The translations under genes were made by a program, and so were the position numbers. From Imperialibacter roseus (GTDB lineage Bacteria > Bacteroidota > Bacteroidia > Cytophagales > Cyclobacteriaceae), in contig NZ_CP136051.1 of NCBI RefSeq assembly GCF_032999765.1, forward strand, positions 6,280,501 through 6,344,500: a DNA stretch of 64,000 bases, read 5' to 3'. Each line of letters begins with the position of its first letter. The stretch's first letter is position 1. Positions 6,827-15,893 of the stretch are shown here, in pieces. The notes beneath the pieces were generated by a model, which was given only the letters and a program-made list of their open reading frames with translations, had not been told where the DNA came from and made no database searches.

Positions 6827-8833
6827 ATGGCAATTGCGGCCGGAACCCACACCCAAATGAAATTTGACAGGAAGTCGCTGACTGACAAACAGCTTCTTTC
6901 CATATACGAAAAGCTTTTAGAACCCAGGCTGATCGAAGAGAAAATGCTGATCCTTCTTCGTCAGAACAAAATCAGCAAATGGTTTTCAGGCATTGGCCAG
7001 GAGGCAATATCCGTTGGGGCCACACTCGCTCTCAAGGAAAGCGAATACATCCTGCCAATGCACCGCAATCTTGGCGTGTTTACCTCCCGTGGTATCCCCT
7101 ACGAAAGACTTTTTTCGCAGTTTCAGGGCACGGCCAATGGGTTTACCAAAGGCCGGGATCGGTCATTTCACTTTGGCACCCAAGAGTTTAAGATTGTAGG
7201 CATGATCAGCCATTTGGGGCCGCAGTTGGCCCTGGCAGATGGCATTGCCCTGGCCGGTAAGCTGAAAAAGGAGAATACCGCAACCGCTGTTTTCACCGGC
7301 GATGGTGGTAGCAGCGAGGGCGACTTCCACGAGGCCATTAATGTGGCGGCTGTCTGGAATTTGCCGGTGCTTTTTATTGTAGAAAATAATGGCTACGGCC
7401 TGAGTACACCCAGCAACGAACAATTCAAGTTCAAATCTTTTGTGGACAAAGGGCCAGGCTATGGTATCGAGACGATCAGTATCGACGGCAATAATATCCT
7501 GGAAGTGTATCTTAACATCTCCAGGCTGGCGGAAGATATCAGAAAAAATCCAAGACCAATTCTGATTGAGGCCAACACATTTAGGATGCGGGGGCACGAG
7601 GAGGCGTCCGGTACCAAGTACGTGCCTAAGGAGCTAATGGACTATTGGGCGACCAAAGACCCAATCAACAATTTTGAACAATACCTGCTCGAAACTGGTG
7701 TGCTGACCGCCGAGATTGCAGAAAAGACCAGAAAGAAAATAAAAGCCCAGGTGGACAAGGCTGTGAAAATAGCTTTTAGCGAGCCCGAGGTGGTTCCGTC
7801 GACGGAGCAGGAGCTGGCTGACCTTTACAGCCCTTTCGAGCAGCAAGTAGTTGCTCCAAAGAGTAAAAACACCTCCCCGAAGCGCTTTCTTGATGCCATT
7901 ACTGACGGGCTTCGCCAAAGCATGGAAAGGTACCCCGAGCTTGTGCTCATGGGTCAGGACATTGCAGAGTACGGCGGAGTTTTCAAAGCGACGGATGGCT
8001 TTGTTGAGAAATTTGGAAAAGACAGGGTGCGCAACACGCCATTGTGTGAGTCTGCTATCATCGGTACCGGCCTTGGGCTTTCCATCAAAGGCATGAAGTC
8101 GATGGTGGAAATGCAGTTTGCTGATTTCGTAACTGAAGGCTTCAACCAAATCGTGAACAACCTGGCCAAAAGCCACTGGCGGTGGGGACAGAAGGCAGAT
8201 GTGGTAGTGAGGATGCCAACGGGAGCTGGCGTGGCCGCCGGGCCATTTCATTCTCAATCCAACGAAGCCTGGTTTTTCCACACGCCTGGTCTAAAAATAG
8301 TGTATCCTTCCACGGTGTATGACGCCAAGGGTCTGCTGAATGCCGCTTTGGAAGACCCCAACCCCTACATGTACTTTGAGCACAAAGTGCTCTACCGCTC
8401 CCTTACTGAAGAGATTCCTGATGATTACTACACTGTCGAAATAGGTAAAGCCCGACTAGCTGCCGAAGGCACAGATATTTCCATTATTACCTACGGTATG
8501 GGGGTACACTGGGCTCAGCATGTTTGTAATGAACTGGGTGTGTCTGCTGATATTGTCGATTTAAGGACATTATTACCCTGGGACAAGGAAGTGGTAAGGG
8601 AGACAGTGAAGAAAACGGGCAAAGTGTTGGTGCTGCATGAGGATTGCCTCACGGGTGGCATCGGTGCCGAAATCGCTGCCTGGATAAGTGAGCATTGCTT
8701 CACCAGTCTTGATGCACCAGTTATGCGTGAAGCAAGTCTTGACACGCCAGTGCCTTTTGCGCCGGCATTGGAGCAAAATTTTTTACCAAAAGGCCGCCTG
8801 AAGGAAAGAATCGAAGAACTTTTGCGTTTTTAG
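6827..8833 (+). CDS. 2-oxo acid dehydrogenase E1, fused alpha and beta subunits (branched-chain type)
   Basis: 668 aa from ATG 6827. The alpha part carries the thiamine diphosphate motif GDGGSSEG...VENNGYG (about residues 158-189) and FRMRGHEEAS; the beta part begins about residue 350 with SPKRFLDAITDGLRQ and contains GQDIAEYGG and EMQFADF. The two subunits, separate in many bacteria, form one chain here. E1 decarboxylates a 2-oxo acid (most likely branched-chain) and passes the acyl group to the lipoyl domain of E2. E2 and E3 are not in the window; lipA, lipB and nfu are. Confidence 0.92.
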   Translation: MAIAAGTHTQMKFDRKSLTDKQLLSIYEKLLEPRLIEEKMLILLRQNKISKWFSGIGQEAISVGATLALKESEYILPMHRNLGVFTSRGIPYERLFSQFQGTANGFTKGRDRSFHFGTQEFKIVGMISHLGPQLALADGIALAGKLKKENTATAVFTGDGGSSEGDFHEAINVAAVWNLPVLFIVENNGYGLSTPSNEQFKFKSFVDKGPGYGIETISIDGNNILEVYLNISRLAEDIRKNPRPILIEANTFRMRGHEEASGTKYVPKELMDYWATKDPINNFEQYLLETGVLTAEIAEKTRKKIKAQVDKAVKIAFSEPEVVPSTEQELADLYSPFEQQVVAPKSKNTSPKRFLDAITDGLRQSMERYPELVLMGQDIAEYGGVFKATDGFVEKFGKDRVRNTPLCESAIIGTGLGLSIKGMKSMVEMQFADFVTEGFNQIVNNLAKSHWRWGQKADVVVRMPTGAGVAAGPFHSQSNEAWFFHTPGLKIVYPSTVYDAKGLLNAALEDPNPYMYFEHKVLYRSLTEEIPDDYYTVEIGKARLAAEGTDISIITYGMGVHWAQHVCNELGVSADIVDLRTLLPWDKEVVRETVKKTGKVLVLHEDCLTGGIGAEIAAWISEHCFTSLDAPVMREASLDTPVPFAPALEQNFLPKGRLKERIEELLRF

Positions 8834-8951
8834 TAAAGGCTGTCAATTCTTCATTTGGGCATTAATTTTATATATTGCCGCTTTAGGTTTACATAATTGA
8901 GTTTAACGGGTGTTTATTTCTTCTTCTTTTAAATCTTTTACCTCATCAGCC

Positions 8952-10685
8952 ATGAGGCTTACCTGGATTAGCTTGCTGGCCGTTCTGTTATGGATGGCTT
9001 CTGCTGATGCGGCAAGGGCTCAGTTGCTGGAGGGGAGGAATAAGCTAAAGACCGTTGACGAAAAGCCTGAAAATCCGGGTTTTTTTCTCAATAGAAAAAA
9101 AGGGAGATCCGAAAAAAACAATGCGGGACGTGTTTCAAGGAAAGACAGGAAAGTAGACACTAGAACCGTTAAGCGGCCAAAGAAGAATATCAGGCAGGGG
9201 GCCAACTATCAGTCAACTGGCGGCGGTGTTTCTATCGATAATTCGCCCCGATCCTCCGCTCGTTTTTCAGAGCCTGAAAAGGTCTCCCGAAGAAAATCAA
9301 AAGTTAAGTACAGGTCCAATAGCGAAAAGGCAAGCAAGCAACGCAGGCGGGTGCCAATGATACGGCTCTCTCCAAAAATTGGCATCTATAACCCCAACTC
9401 TCCTAACCCAAGGTATTCAAAAAACCCAGGGTTTGACCGAACCAAACGGTACGCCGCCTCACCCAGGTATTCTGTGCCGCAACCAAGAGTAAGTCCTCAG
9501 TCAGTTAACCCCCGGTACAGCCAAAGCCAGGGGTTTGTGGTTAAAAAGGGGGGGTATGTTATTGGCTTTAAGAATACCCCTGGGATATTGCCAATTGCGA
9601 AAGCAGGCCCAAGGTACAGTAAGCCCCAAAAGAGGGTATCTCCCGAAAGCGTGTCTCCCAGGTACAGCAAGGCCCCCAAGCAGGTTTCACCCGGAAGCGT
9701 CTCACCACGCTACAGCGAAAGCCAGGGTTTTGTCACCAACAAGAGTAAGTGGATTTTTGGTTTTAGAAAGACCCCAGGAATATTGCCAATAGCCAAAGCT
9801 GGCCCGAGGTATAGCAAACCCCAGAAGCGAGTGTCACCCGAGAGTGTTTCACCTCGCTACAGTGTGGCACCCAAGCAGGTATCTCCCAAAAGTGTGTCGC
9901 CAAGATACAGTGTACCTCCCAAGCTGGTTTCTCCCGGAAGTGTGTCCCCCAGGTATAGCAAGGCTCCCAAGCAGGTTTCGCCGGAAAGCATTTCTCCGAG
10001 GTATAGCAAAGGCCAGGGTTTTGTAGTGAAAAAGGGAGGTTGGGTGATTGGGTTCAATAATACATCAGGGTTTCTCCCAATAGGAAAGGCTACGCCGAGG
10101 TACAGCAAGGAAGCGGGGTTCTATCGGCCCGGGAACGGAGTTAACAGGTCAATCTCCGACGAAGCAAGACAGTTTTCCCTGCCTGATAAAGAAAAGAGAA
10201 GAGACAATAATTATAATCCGCTGGTGTCGACCCATATCCCCACTATCGTAACCACACCAAGAGACAGGAGCTTCAGGAAAAGATACAATGAGATGATCAC
10301 CGACTGGCAGGGTGACGGAAAAAGGGTGTCTAAGTTTGCTGAAAAGCTGCAAAACAAAGGATACGCCTTAATGTACAATGAATACAGAGGCTTCTTGAAG
10401 GTGAGAACGGAGGGAAGAGAAAAGCATCACGCAGAGAAAGAGGCAGGACGCCTCGCTGAGTATACCGGTGGTTTTAAAATAAAACGAGGAGCGGGCGATA
10501 GCCACCCCAGTATCGCCTATGTCACAGGCAAGAAGATTAACTCCAGAAAGCTCAGAAAAGAATGGCGGGAGCTTAATATCATATTGGTGAGAGTGAGCGG
10601 GAACAAAGAGGTAGCAAAGGGTGTTAAAAATGGGCCTGATAAGCCTAAGTACGACAAAAAAGAAAGAGACATCTGGAATTATTAG
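8952..10685 (+). CDS. Secreted repeat protein with PRYS motifs, unknown function
   Basis: 577 aa from ATG 8952, which begins a clean signal peptide (MRLTWISLLAVLLWMASADA...ARAQ); an in-frame GTG at 8910 would add 14 residues. A basic low-complexity region (about residues 45-150) leads into 12 PRYS motifs spaced 16 or 33 residues apart, with short linkers such as KPQKRVSPESVSP and three copies of a QGFV...GF..TPGILPIAKA module. The C-terminal 130 residues (RKRYNEMITDWQGDGKRVSKFAEKLQ...) look like a small globular domain. No known family. It may be a cell-surface or structural protein. The next gene starts 1 bp after its stop. Confidence 0.8.
   Translation: MRLTWISLLAVLLWMASADAARAQLLEGRNKLKTVDEKPENPGFFLNRKKGRSEKNNAGRVSRKDRKVDTRTVKRPKKNIRQGANYQSTGGGVSIDNSPRSSARFSEPEKVSRRKSKVKYRSNSEKASKQRRRVPMIRLSPKIGIYNPNSPNPRYSKNPGFDRTKRYAASPRYSVPQPRVSPQSVNPRYSQSQGFVVKKGGYVIGFKNTPGILPIAKAGPRYSKPQKRVSPESVSPRYSKAPKQVSPGSVSPRYSESQGFVTNKSKWIFGFRKTPGILPIAKAGPRYSKPQKRVSPESVSPRYSVAPKQVSPKSVSPRYSVPPKLVSPGSVSPRYSKAPKQVSPESISPRYSKGQGFVVKKGGWVIGFNNTSGFLPIGKATPRYSKEAGFYRPGNGVNRSISDEARQFSLPDKEKRRDNNYNPLVSTHIPTIVTTPRDRSFRKRYNEMITDWQGDGKRVSKFAEKLQNKGYALMYNEYRGFLKVRTEGREKHHAEKEAGRLAEYTGGFKIKRGAGDSHPSIAYVTGKKINSRKLRKEWRELNIILVRVSGNKEVAKGVKNGPDKPKYDKKERDIWNY
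9408..10106 (+). repeat. In-frame tandem repeat array (48-bp and 99-bp periods)
   Basis: Encodes 12 PRYS motifs. Successive intervals in residues are 18, 16, 33, 16, 16, 33, 16, 16, 16, 16, 33, so a 16-residue unit alternates with a 33-residue unit holding the GFV/GILPIAKA module. The regular higher-order pattern points to duplication of whole blocks. Confidence 0.9.
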
Positions 10686-10686
10686 T

Positions 10687-11040
10687 ATGATCAAATGGAA
10701 TAAGCTCACCTCGCCTGAGCAAATTGAAAGCGTTATCGAAGAATCAAATTCTCATCCAGTGCTCATTTTTAAGCACAGCACCAGCTGTTCTATAAGTGCA
10801 GCGTCACTGGACAGGATCGAACGCAAATGGGACGAAAGTGAGATGAAGGACTGGAAACCCTACTACCTGGACCTGCTAGCCAATAGACAAGCGTCGCACG
10901 CTGTGGCAAATGAGTTGGGTATTGAGCACCAGTCTCCACAGGCTATAGTGCTCTTTCAGGGCAAGCCCGTTTACGACGCTTCGCATTTCAGTATTTCCTA
11001 TGATGCGATCAAGTCGGCAACCAAAGATGTTGTGCTGTAA
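10687..11040 (+). CDS. YtxJ-like bacilliredoxin (BrxC family), putative
   Basis: 117 aa from ATG 10687. The thioredoxin-like segment VLIFKHSTSCSIS has a single conserved cysteine (Cys34), matching the monothiol KHSxxCxIS motif of YtxJ/BrxC, and the C-terminal half has the expected SPQAIVLFQGKPVYDASHFSI. BrxC proteins remove bacillithiol from protein mixed disulfides, so a bacillithiol-using host is implied (inference). It starts 1 bp after the stop of the PRYS repeat gene, so the two are translationally linked. Confidence 0.85.
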   Translation: MIKWNKLTSPEQIESVIEESNSHPVLIFKHSTSCSISAASLDRIERKWDESEMKDWKPYYLDLLANRQASHAVANELGIEHQSPQAIVLFQGKPVYDASHFSISYDAIKSATKDVVL

Positions 11041-11270
11041 AGGTGCCAGAGGAATTTTGTTTTCCTTATCGACAGCCTGGCAGCCGCTGTTTAGAGTATT
11101 TGCCTACTAAGCGATAGGGGTAACAGGTGTTGATTTGTTATTGAAGTCCGAATCAATTTGTTGTCATGCCTTTGCCCGGAGGCAGTCAACCATTTTGATT
11201 CAAACTTAGTCTTGCTGATTAACGATTAAGCTAAAAATAGCTAATTTGGTGTAAAATATCTGGTTCCCTT

Positions 11271-11996
11271 ATGAAACGTCTAAATACAGGACTTTCTATC
11301 TTTTGTTTTATTCTCCTGGCATCGTCAGTGGCTAAGTCACAGGACAACGGGAACTATGAATATTCAAGAGAATATATCTGGGGCATCAATAAAAACACAA
11401 ACAGCGGACTCATCGGTGGCATAGTTCTGAAGTACTCTCAGGCCATGGATGAAAAGACCTTCCGAACTTTTGGAATGGAGCTGATCAATGTGAAGCACCC
11501 AAAAGAGTACAGGTATATTTCCCAATACGGCAATCCGTTTGTCTGGGCGAAGAAAAACTACCTTTATGCTGTTCGCTTGCAGTATGGTAAGGACTATTTG
11601 ATGTTCCGAAAAGCACCGCAACAGGGTGTTCAGATCAATGCCAGCTGGGCGGTCGGCCCTACTTTGGGAATAGTTGCTCCTTATTATGTGAAATACGCCA
11701 CCGGGCCCAGTACTTTTACAGTAGAGCAGTTTGATCCGGCAAGGCATAGTTTTGGCGGTATTTTGGGAACCGGAAGGCTTTTTCAGGGCCTTGGTCAGTC
11801 GAAAATACAGCCAGGTTTAAATGCCAAAGCAGCTATCAACTTCGAATTTGGCACGTTCAAGAGTAACGTCACGGGCTTTGAAATAGGGGTGCTTGCCGAA
11901 GCTTATACGAAAGAGATTATTATCATCCCAGCCGCCACAAACACGGCATTTTTCACATCGGCCTTTTTCACACTCTATTACGGCGCCCGCCGGTAA
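11271..11996 (+). CDS. Putative outer-membrane beta-barrel protein, conserved type of unknown role
   Basis: 241 aa with a signal peptide (MKRLNTGLSIFCFILLASSVAKSQ). The mature part alternates short beta-strand-like stretches with aromatic girdles and ends in FFTLYYGARR, typical of a small barrel. Motifs such as GIVLKYSQAMDE and NLYAVRLQYGKDYLMF-like text recur in Bacteroidota hypothetical proteins, but I cannot name a family. It stands alone between the bacilliredoxin gene and lipA; 230 bp upstream hold only an imperfect hairpin (GAATCAA 11150-11156 with TTGATTC 11195-11201). Confidence 0.75.
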   Translation: MKRLNTGLSIFCFILLASSVAKSQDNGNYEYSREYIWGINKNTNSGLIGGIVLKYSQAMDEKTFRTFGMELINVKHPKEYRYISQYGNPFVWAKKNYLYAVRLQYGKDYLMFRKAPQQGVQINASWAVGPTLGIVAPYYVKYATGPSTFTVEQFDPARHSFGGILGTGRLFQGLGQSKIQPGLNAKAAINFEFGTFKSNVTGFEIGVLAEAYTKEIIIIPAATNTAFFTSAFFTLYYGARR

Positions 11997-12074
11997 CCTT
12001 TCCATTTTCCATTTGTTTGTGAACCATGGAGGGTATTATTTTGTAGTAATTCAATTGGAAGAAGAAAGCTAACA

Positions 12075-12962
12075 ATGATAGAGTTACCAGTAATTTCTCA
12101 GGATGCCACACAGCGGGTGAAAAAGCCCAACTGGCTAAGAGTAAAGCTGCCAGTGGGAAAGGAATACGCCAAGGTTCGCCAACTTGTCGACACCCACAAA
12201 CTGCATACGATTTGTGAGAGTGGCAACTGCCCAAATATGGGGGAATGCTGGGGAGCCGGCACCGCCACCTTCATGATCCTGGGCAATGTTTGCACACGCA
12301 GTTGCACATTTTGTGCGGTAGCTACTGGCCGACCACCTGAATATGATGAAGACGAGCCCAGGAGAGTGGCCGAAGCCATCAAATTGATGGAAGTGAAGCA
12401 CGCAGTGATTACTTCTGTTAATCGTGATGAACTTAAGGACAAGGGTGCTGAGGTATGGTATCAAACTGTAGTGCAAACCAAGCTTGCCAGTCCAGAAACA
12501 ACTATAGAAACGCTTATTCCGGACGTAAAGGCTAATTGGGATGCCCTTTACAGAATGGTCGAGGGCGGTCAGGAAGTAGTTTCCCACAACATGGAAACTG
12601 TGGAAAGCCTTTACCGCAGGGTACGCCCACAAGCCAAGTACGAGAGAAGCCTGGAGCAGACCAGAAGAACCAAGGAGCTGGGAAAACGGACAAAGTCGGG
12701 TATTATGCTTGGCTTGGGCGAAACACAGGATCAGGTGTTCAAAGCCATCGACGACCTGGTGGCCAACGGGCTCGACATTCTGACGTTGGGTCAGTACCTC
12801 CAGCCGACCAAAATGCATATTGAAGTGGCTGAGTTTATCCACCCGGAAACCTTTGACATGTACAGAGAAGAGGGTTTGAAGAGGGGCTTGAAGTACGTGG
12901 AATCCGGCCCACTGGTTAGGTCAAGCTACCACGCTGAAAGGCATGTGAACGTGCCTATTTGA
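12075..12962 (+). CDS. lipA: Lipoyl synthase
   Basis: 295 aa, normal for LipA. It has both clusters: the auxiliary CX4CX5C (Cys47, 52, 58 in [12 protein letters not shown]) and the radical-SAM CX3CX2C (Cys73, 77, 80 in CTRSCTFC), plus the C-terminal RSSY serine that ligates the auxiliary cluster. It inserts two sulfurs into octanoyl groups on lipoyl domains, consuming its auxiliary Fe-S cluster. The acceptor would include the E2 partner of the E1 at 6827; lipB is at 24663. It ends in a strong bidirectional terminator. Confidence 0.97.
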   Translation: MIELPVISQDATQRVKKPNWLRVKLPVGKEYAKVRQLVDTHKLHTICESGNCPNMGECWGAGTATFMILGNVCTRSCTFCAVATGRPPEYDEDEPRRVAEAIKLMEVKHAVITSVNRDELKDKGAEVWYQTVVQTKLASPETTIETLIPDVKANWDALYRMVEGGQEVVSHNMETVESLYRRVRPQAKYERSLEQTRRTKELGKRTKSGIMLGLGETQDQVFKAIDDLVANGLDILTLGQYLQPTKMHIEVAEFIHPETFDMYREEGLKRGLKYVESGPLVRSSYHAERHVNVPI

Positions 12963-12980
12963 CAGGAGCAAACTTTAGAA

Positions 12981-13020
12981 AAAATGAAGGCATGGATTCT
13001 ACAATCCATGCCTTCATTTT
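12981..13020. terminator. Bidirectional intrinsic terminator, perfect 18-bp stem
   Basis: Positions 12981-12998 pair perfectly with 13003-13020 across a CTAC loop (ends AAAATGAAGG / CCTTCATTTT). It serves lipA and, on the other strand, the 61-aa gene, whose stop codon it contains. Confidence 0.92.
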
Positions 13021-13199
13021 TTTAACTGATCCGTGAACTTATACAACAGGTAAAGATAGAGAAGCGTAGGTATTGGCAGTACAAGAGCCAGCACATAGAT
13101 AATTGCCTTCTTCCCTTCATATTTTCTCTTGTTGACCCAAATGACAATTCCAGCACCTGCTATCAGGTTAACGATGAGCAGTAGCTGGTATTCATTCAT
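13014..13199 (-). CDS. Small two-helix membrane protein, unknown function
   Basis: 61 aa with two hydrophobic segments (about 5-22 and 31-53) joined by NKRKYEGKKA. Its ATG overlaps the stop of the upstream bestrophin gene (ATGA), so the two are probably translated together. The stop lies inside the shared terminator hairpin. A companion subunit of the channel is possible but not shown; phospholipase D-nuclease-like N-terminal domains have a similar size and shape. Confidence 0.7.
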   Translation of the reverse strand: MNEYQLLLIVNLIAGAGIVIWVNKRKYEGKKAIIYVLALVLPIPTLLYLYLLYKFTDQLKK

Positions 13200-14089
13200 T
13201 TTTTCGGGAAGTCCACCTGAATGATCTCTTTTACATTCCTCTTGATATTCATTGAGATACGCTCCACTGGCAAATCGTTAATGTCCTTTCCAAACGGATC
13301 CTCAATTTCCTCGGCGATGAGCTCAATACTTACTAAAATATAGAATATAAGTGCTACCAATATCACAGTCCAATAGCCAAATTCAACTACGAAAGCCAAT
13401 GGGAGTGTCATTGTGTAGATAAAGAGAAACTTCTTGATGTACATGCTGTAAGAGTACGGAATTGGCGTCGTTTTGATTCTCTCACAGGCTCCCATGATGT
13501 CGGCAAAATTCTTAATTTCTTTGTCAAAAATAATGAGCTGTTCACCAGTGATTTCGCCCTTTTTGAAGATGGCATTTATTCTTTGGAAAAGCATAGAGTT
13601 GATCTTGTTCGGCTTGTGGTCACAGGCCTTTACTTTTTGTTCCTCCTCTTCATTTTCAAACTCCAGTTCTTCCATTTTCGTCCCATGCCTGAGGTGCTCT
13701 TTCATGGCATAGACAAAATTGGGAATCATGTGCTCAAAATAGGAGCGGTCATCTCTCGATTTCTCCGGCAGATAGGCGTTGACCTTCATAGAAAGGCTCC
13801 GGGTATCATTCACGAGCTGCCCCCACAATTTTCGGCCTTCCCACCAGCGGTCGTAGGCCGTGTTGGTTCTCAGTACCAGGAAAAGACCCAGCACTACTCC
13901 CAATAGTGAGTGAAATACAATAGCTCCCTCGAAAAAAATGTGAATTTCGAATATATCAACAAGTACATAGGTCAATACCGTGGAATAAACGATCATGAAT
14001 GCCAGCAGCGGGAAAAGCGATTTGATCACATAACGGCTGTAGACATCAAAAATTAGGGAAACCCAGGACTTAGGGTTGTACTCAATCAT
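13196..14089 (-). CDS. Bestrophin-family ion channel protein
   Basis: 297 aa. The bacterial bestrophin pattern is clear: SWVSLIFDVYSRYVIKSLFP at the N-terminus, then LLGVVLGLFLVLRTNTAYDRWWEGRKLWGQLVNDTRS (about residues 60-97), and a C-terminal EEIEDPFGKDINDLPVERI. Four hydrophobic helices are visible. Known bacterial members form pentameric ion channels. It is followed by an overlapping 61-aa membrane gene. A highly charged stretch ELEFENEEEEQKVKACDHK (about 142-160) lies in the cytoplasmic part. Confidence 0.92.
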   Translation of the reverse strand: MIEYNPKSWVSLIFDVYSRYVIKSLFPLLAFMIVYSTVLTYVLVDIFEIHIFFEGAIVFHSLLGVVLGLFLVLRTNTAYDRWWEGRKLWGQLVNDTRSLSMKVNAYLPEKSRDDRSYFEHMIPNFVYAMKEHLRHGTKMEELEFENEEEEQKVKACDHKPNKINSMLFQRINAIFKKGEITGEQLIIFDKEIKNFADIMGACERIKTTPIPYSYSMYIKKFLFIYTMTLPLAFVVEFGYWTVILVALIFYILVSIELIAEEIEDPFGKDINDLPVERISMNIKRNVKEIIQVDFPKK

Positions 14090-14226
14090 AGGATCAGAAT
14101 TTAGGGTAGGTTTTGCTAAAAAGAGCTCAAAAGATAGGTAAGGAATAATAAACTCCCTAGCTCAAATGACATCATTTTGAAGCCCTTATAAAAAAAGCTT
14201 TCTAACTTACTGAGAATTCAGTTGCT

Positions 14227-15720
14227 ATGAAAATTCTTTCTCCTCAACAAATTCGTAAAGCTGACGCCTACACGATAGAAAATGAGCCCATAGCCTCTAT
14301 TGATCTAATGGAACGGGCTAGTAATGCCTTTGTCGATGAATTTAAAAAGCATCCTTTTAATGACCAGATCGTCTGGCTTTTCTGCGGAACAGGTAACAAC
14401 GGAGGGGATGGTCTTGCCGTAGCTCGCCTGCTGAAAGGCCTAAAATACGAGGTAAAGGTGTGGGTGGCTGGATCGGCAGAAAAAGGAAGCGAAGACTTCA
14501 GGGTCAACCTTAACCGCCTTTCGGGTGCTGTCAGCGTGGCTAAAGCGTCGGAGATATACGCTGCGGACATCCCGGACAAGCTGGTTATAGTTGATGCTTT
14601 GTTTGGCTCAGGTCTGAACAGGCCGGTTGATGGGGACTATGCGAAACTAATAGATTTTTTGAATGGCATTAAAGCCAGCAAAATGGCCATTGATATCCCC
14701 TCCGGGCTTTTTTGCGACCAGCCCCAGAATGGTGCAATAGCGTTCCATTCCGATATTACAATTACATTTCAGGCACCTAAACTAGCCTTTCTTTTGCCTG
14801 AAAACTACCCGTATGTGGGTGAATGGAAGTCGGTTGACATTGGGCTTTCGTCTCAGTTTATGAAGGAAGTGGAATGTTCCTACTATTATCAGAGGGTGGG
14901 GGATGAGGATCTGAAGCTGCCTGGCCGACCCAGGTTTGCTCACAAAGGCGATGCAGGACGTACGCTGCTGATTGCTGGGAGTAAAGGTAAAGTAGGCGCT
15001 GCTATTCTTTCTTCAAAAGCTTGCATGCGGGCTGGTGCGGGGCTGCTAACGGTGCATACGTCAGGCTGTGCCGTAACGCCCATTCACACCGCTGTGCCCG
15101 AAGCCATGGTCAGCGAGGATGCCAATAATGAACATATTACCCGAATCCCAGGCGATTTGTCAAACTTTGATTGCGTCGCTATCGGGCCAGGCATTGGCAC
15201 GGATAATGCCACGGTTAGGGCTTTTGAAAGGGTTCTGAAGACTGTTTCAAGGCCAATGGTCATAGACGCTGACGCACTCAATATCTTAAGCAGAAATCCA
15301 GGGCTCCTGGAGCGGGTGCCAGCCAACAGCATGCTGACACCCCACCCCGGGGAGTTCAGGCGACTGGTAGGCGACTGGCACAATGACTACGAAAGGTTGA
15401 ACAAGCAAATAGAGTTGTCAAAAAAACACCGGTTGATTGTGGTGCTAAAAGGAGCGTACAGCAGCATCAGCACGCCATCCGGAGAGGTCTATTTTAACAG
15501 CACCGGAAATCCCGGGATGGCCACTGCAGGAAGCGGCGATGTACTCACCGGCATTGCAGCCGGACTGCTATCCCAGTCATTTTCTCCGACGAAAAGTGCA
15601 CGTTTAGCAGTCTTACTCCACGGAATTTCAGGCGATTTGAGTGCTCAATCCAGGGGAGAATATGGTTTAATCGCCTCTGACATTGTTGATTTTCTTCCAG
15701 CGGCGTTTAGAAAATTGTAA
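14227..15720 (+). CDS. nnr: Bifunctional NAD(P)H-hydrate epimerase / ADP-dependent NAD(P)H-hydrate dehydratase
   Basis: 497 aa, the full fused length. The N-terminal epimerase half has GTGNNGGDGLAVARLL (about 54-69) and VDALFGSGL; the C-terminal kinase-like dehydratase has AGSKGKVGAA, AIGPGIG, LTPHPGEF and NPGMATAGSGDVLTGI (about 427-442). Together they repair damaged NAD(P)HX. Monocistronic; no terminator with a clear stem was found after it, only AT-rich sequence. Confidence 0.95.
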   Translation: MKILSPQQIRKADAYTIENEPIASIDLMERASNAFVDEFKKHPFNDQIVWLFCGTGNNGGDGLAVARLLKGLKYEVKVWVAGSAEKGSEDFRVNLNRLSGAVSVAKASEIYAADIPDKLVIVDALFGSGLNRPVDGDYAKLIDFLNGIKASKMAIDIPSGLFCDQPQNGAIAFHSDITITFQAPKLAFLLPENYPYVGEWKSVDIGLSSQFMKEVECSYYYQRVGDEDLKLPGRPRFAHKGDAGRTLLIAGSKGKVGAAILSSKACMRAGAGLLTVHTSGCAVTPIHTAVPEAMVSEDANNEHITRIPGDLSNFDCVAIGPGIGTDNATVRAFERVLKTVSRPMVIDADALNILSRNPGLLERVPANSMLTPHPGEFRRLVGDWHNDYERLNKQIELSKKHRLIVVLKGAYSSISTPSGEVYFNSTGNPGMATAGSGDVLTGIAAGLLSQSFSPTKSARLAVLLHGISGDLSAQSRGEYGLIASDIVDFLPAAFRKL

Positions 15721-15860
15721 ATTTAGAGCTGAATTTTGCGCCTGACCTAATTTTCCCTTCCATTTGACCTCCTTTTTTAAGAAAACCGCATATAACGAAA
15801 AAGGCATTCAAAAATTTCAATTAGGCATTAGAACATTACTATTTTTTTTTCGTACTTTGT

Positions 15861-15889
15861 TACATAGCCATGTTGGCTTTACCTATGTA
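15861..15889 (+). promoter_or_regulatory. Inverted repeat just before the T9SS protein start
   Basis: TACATAG (15861-15867) pairs with CTATGTA (15883-15889), and GCCA/TGGC pair inside it. The repeat ends 4 bp before the ATG and follows a TACTTTG promoter-like box at 15853-15859. It may be an operator or a hairpin that limits translation. Confidence 0.35.
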
Positions 15890-15893
15890 GATT

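Noticed and set aside
7634-8281. 215-codon minus-strand frame
   Set aside because: Antisense to the clearly coding E1 gene; a compositional shadow.
9408-10106. Possible CRISPR array because of regular repeats
   Set aside because: The repeats are in frame, encode protein motifs, and lack unique spacers and cas genes.
12135-12842. 235-codon minus-strand frame
   Set aside because: Antisense to lipA, which has all its catalytic motifs in the other frame.
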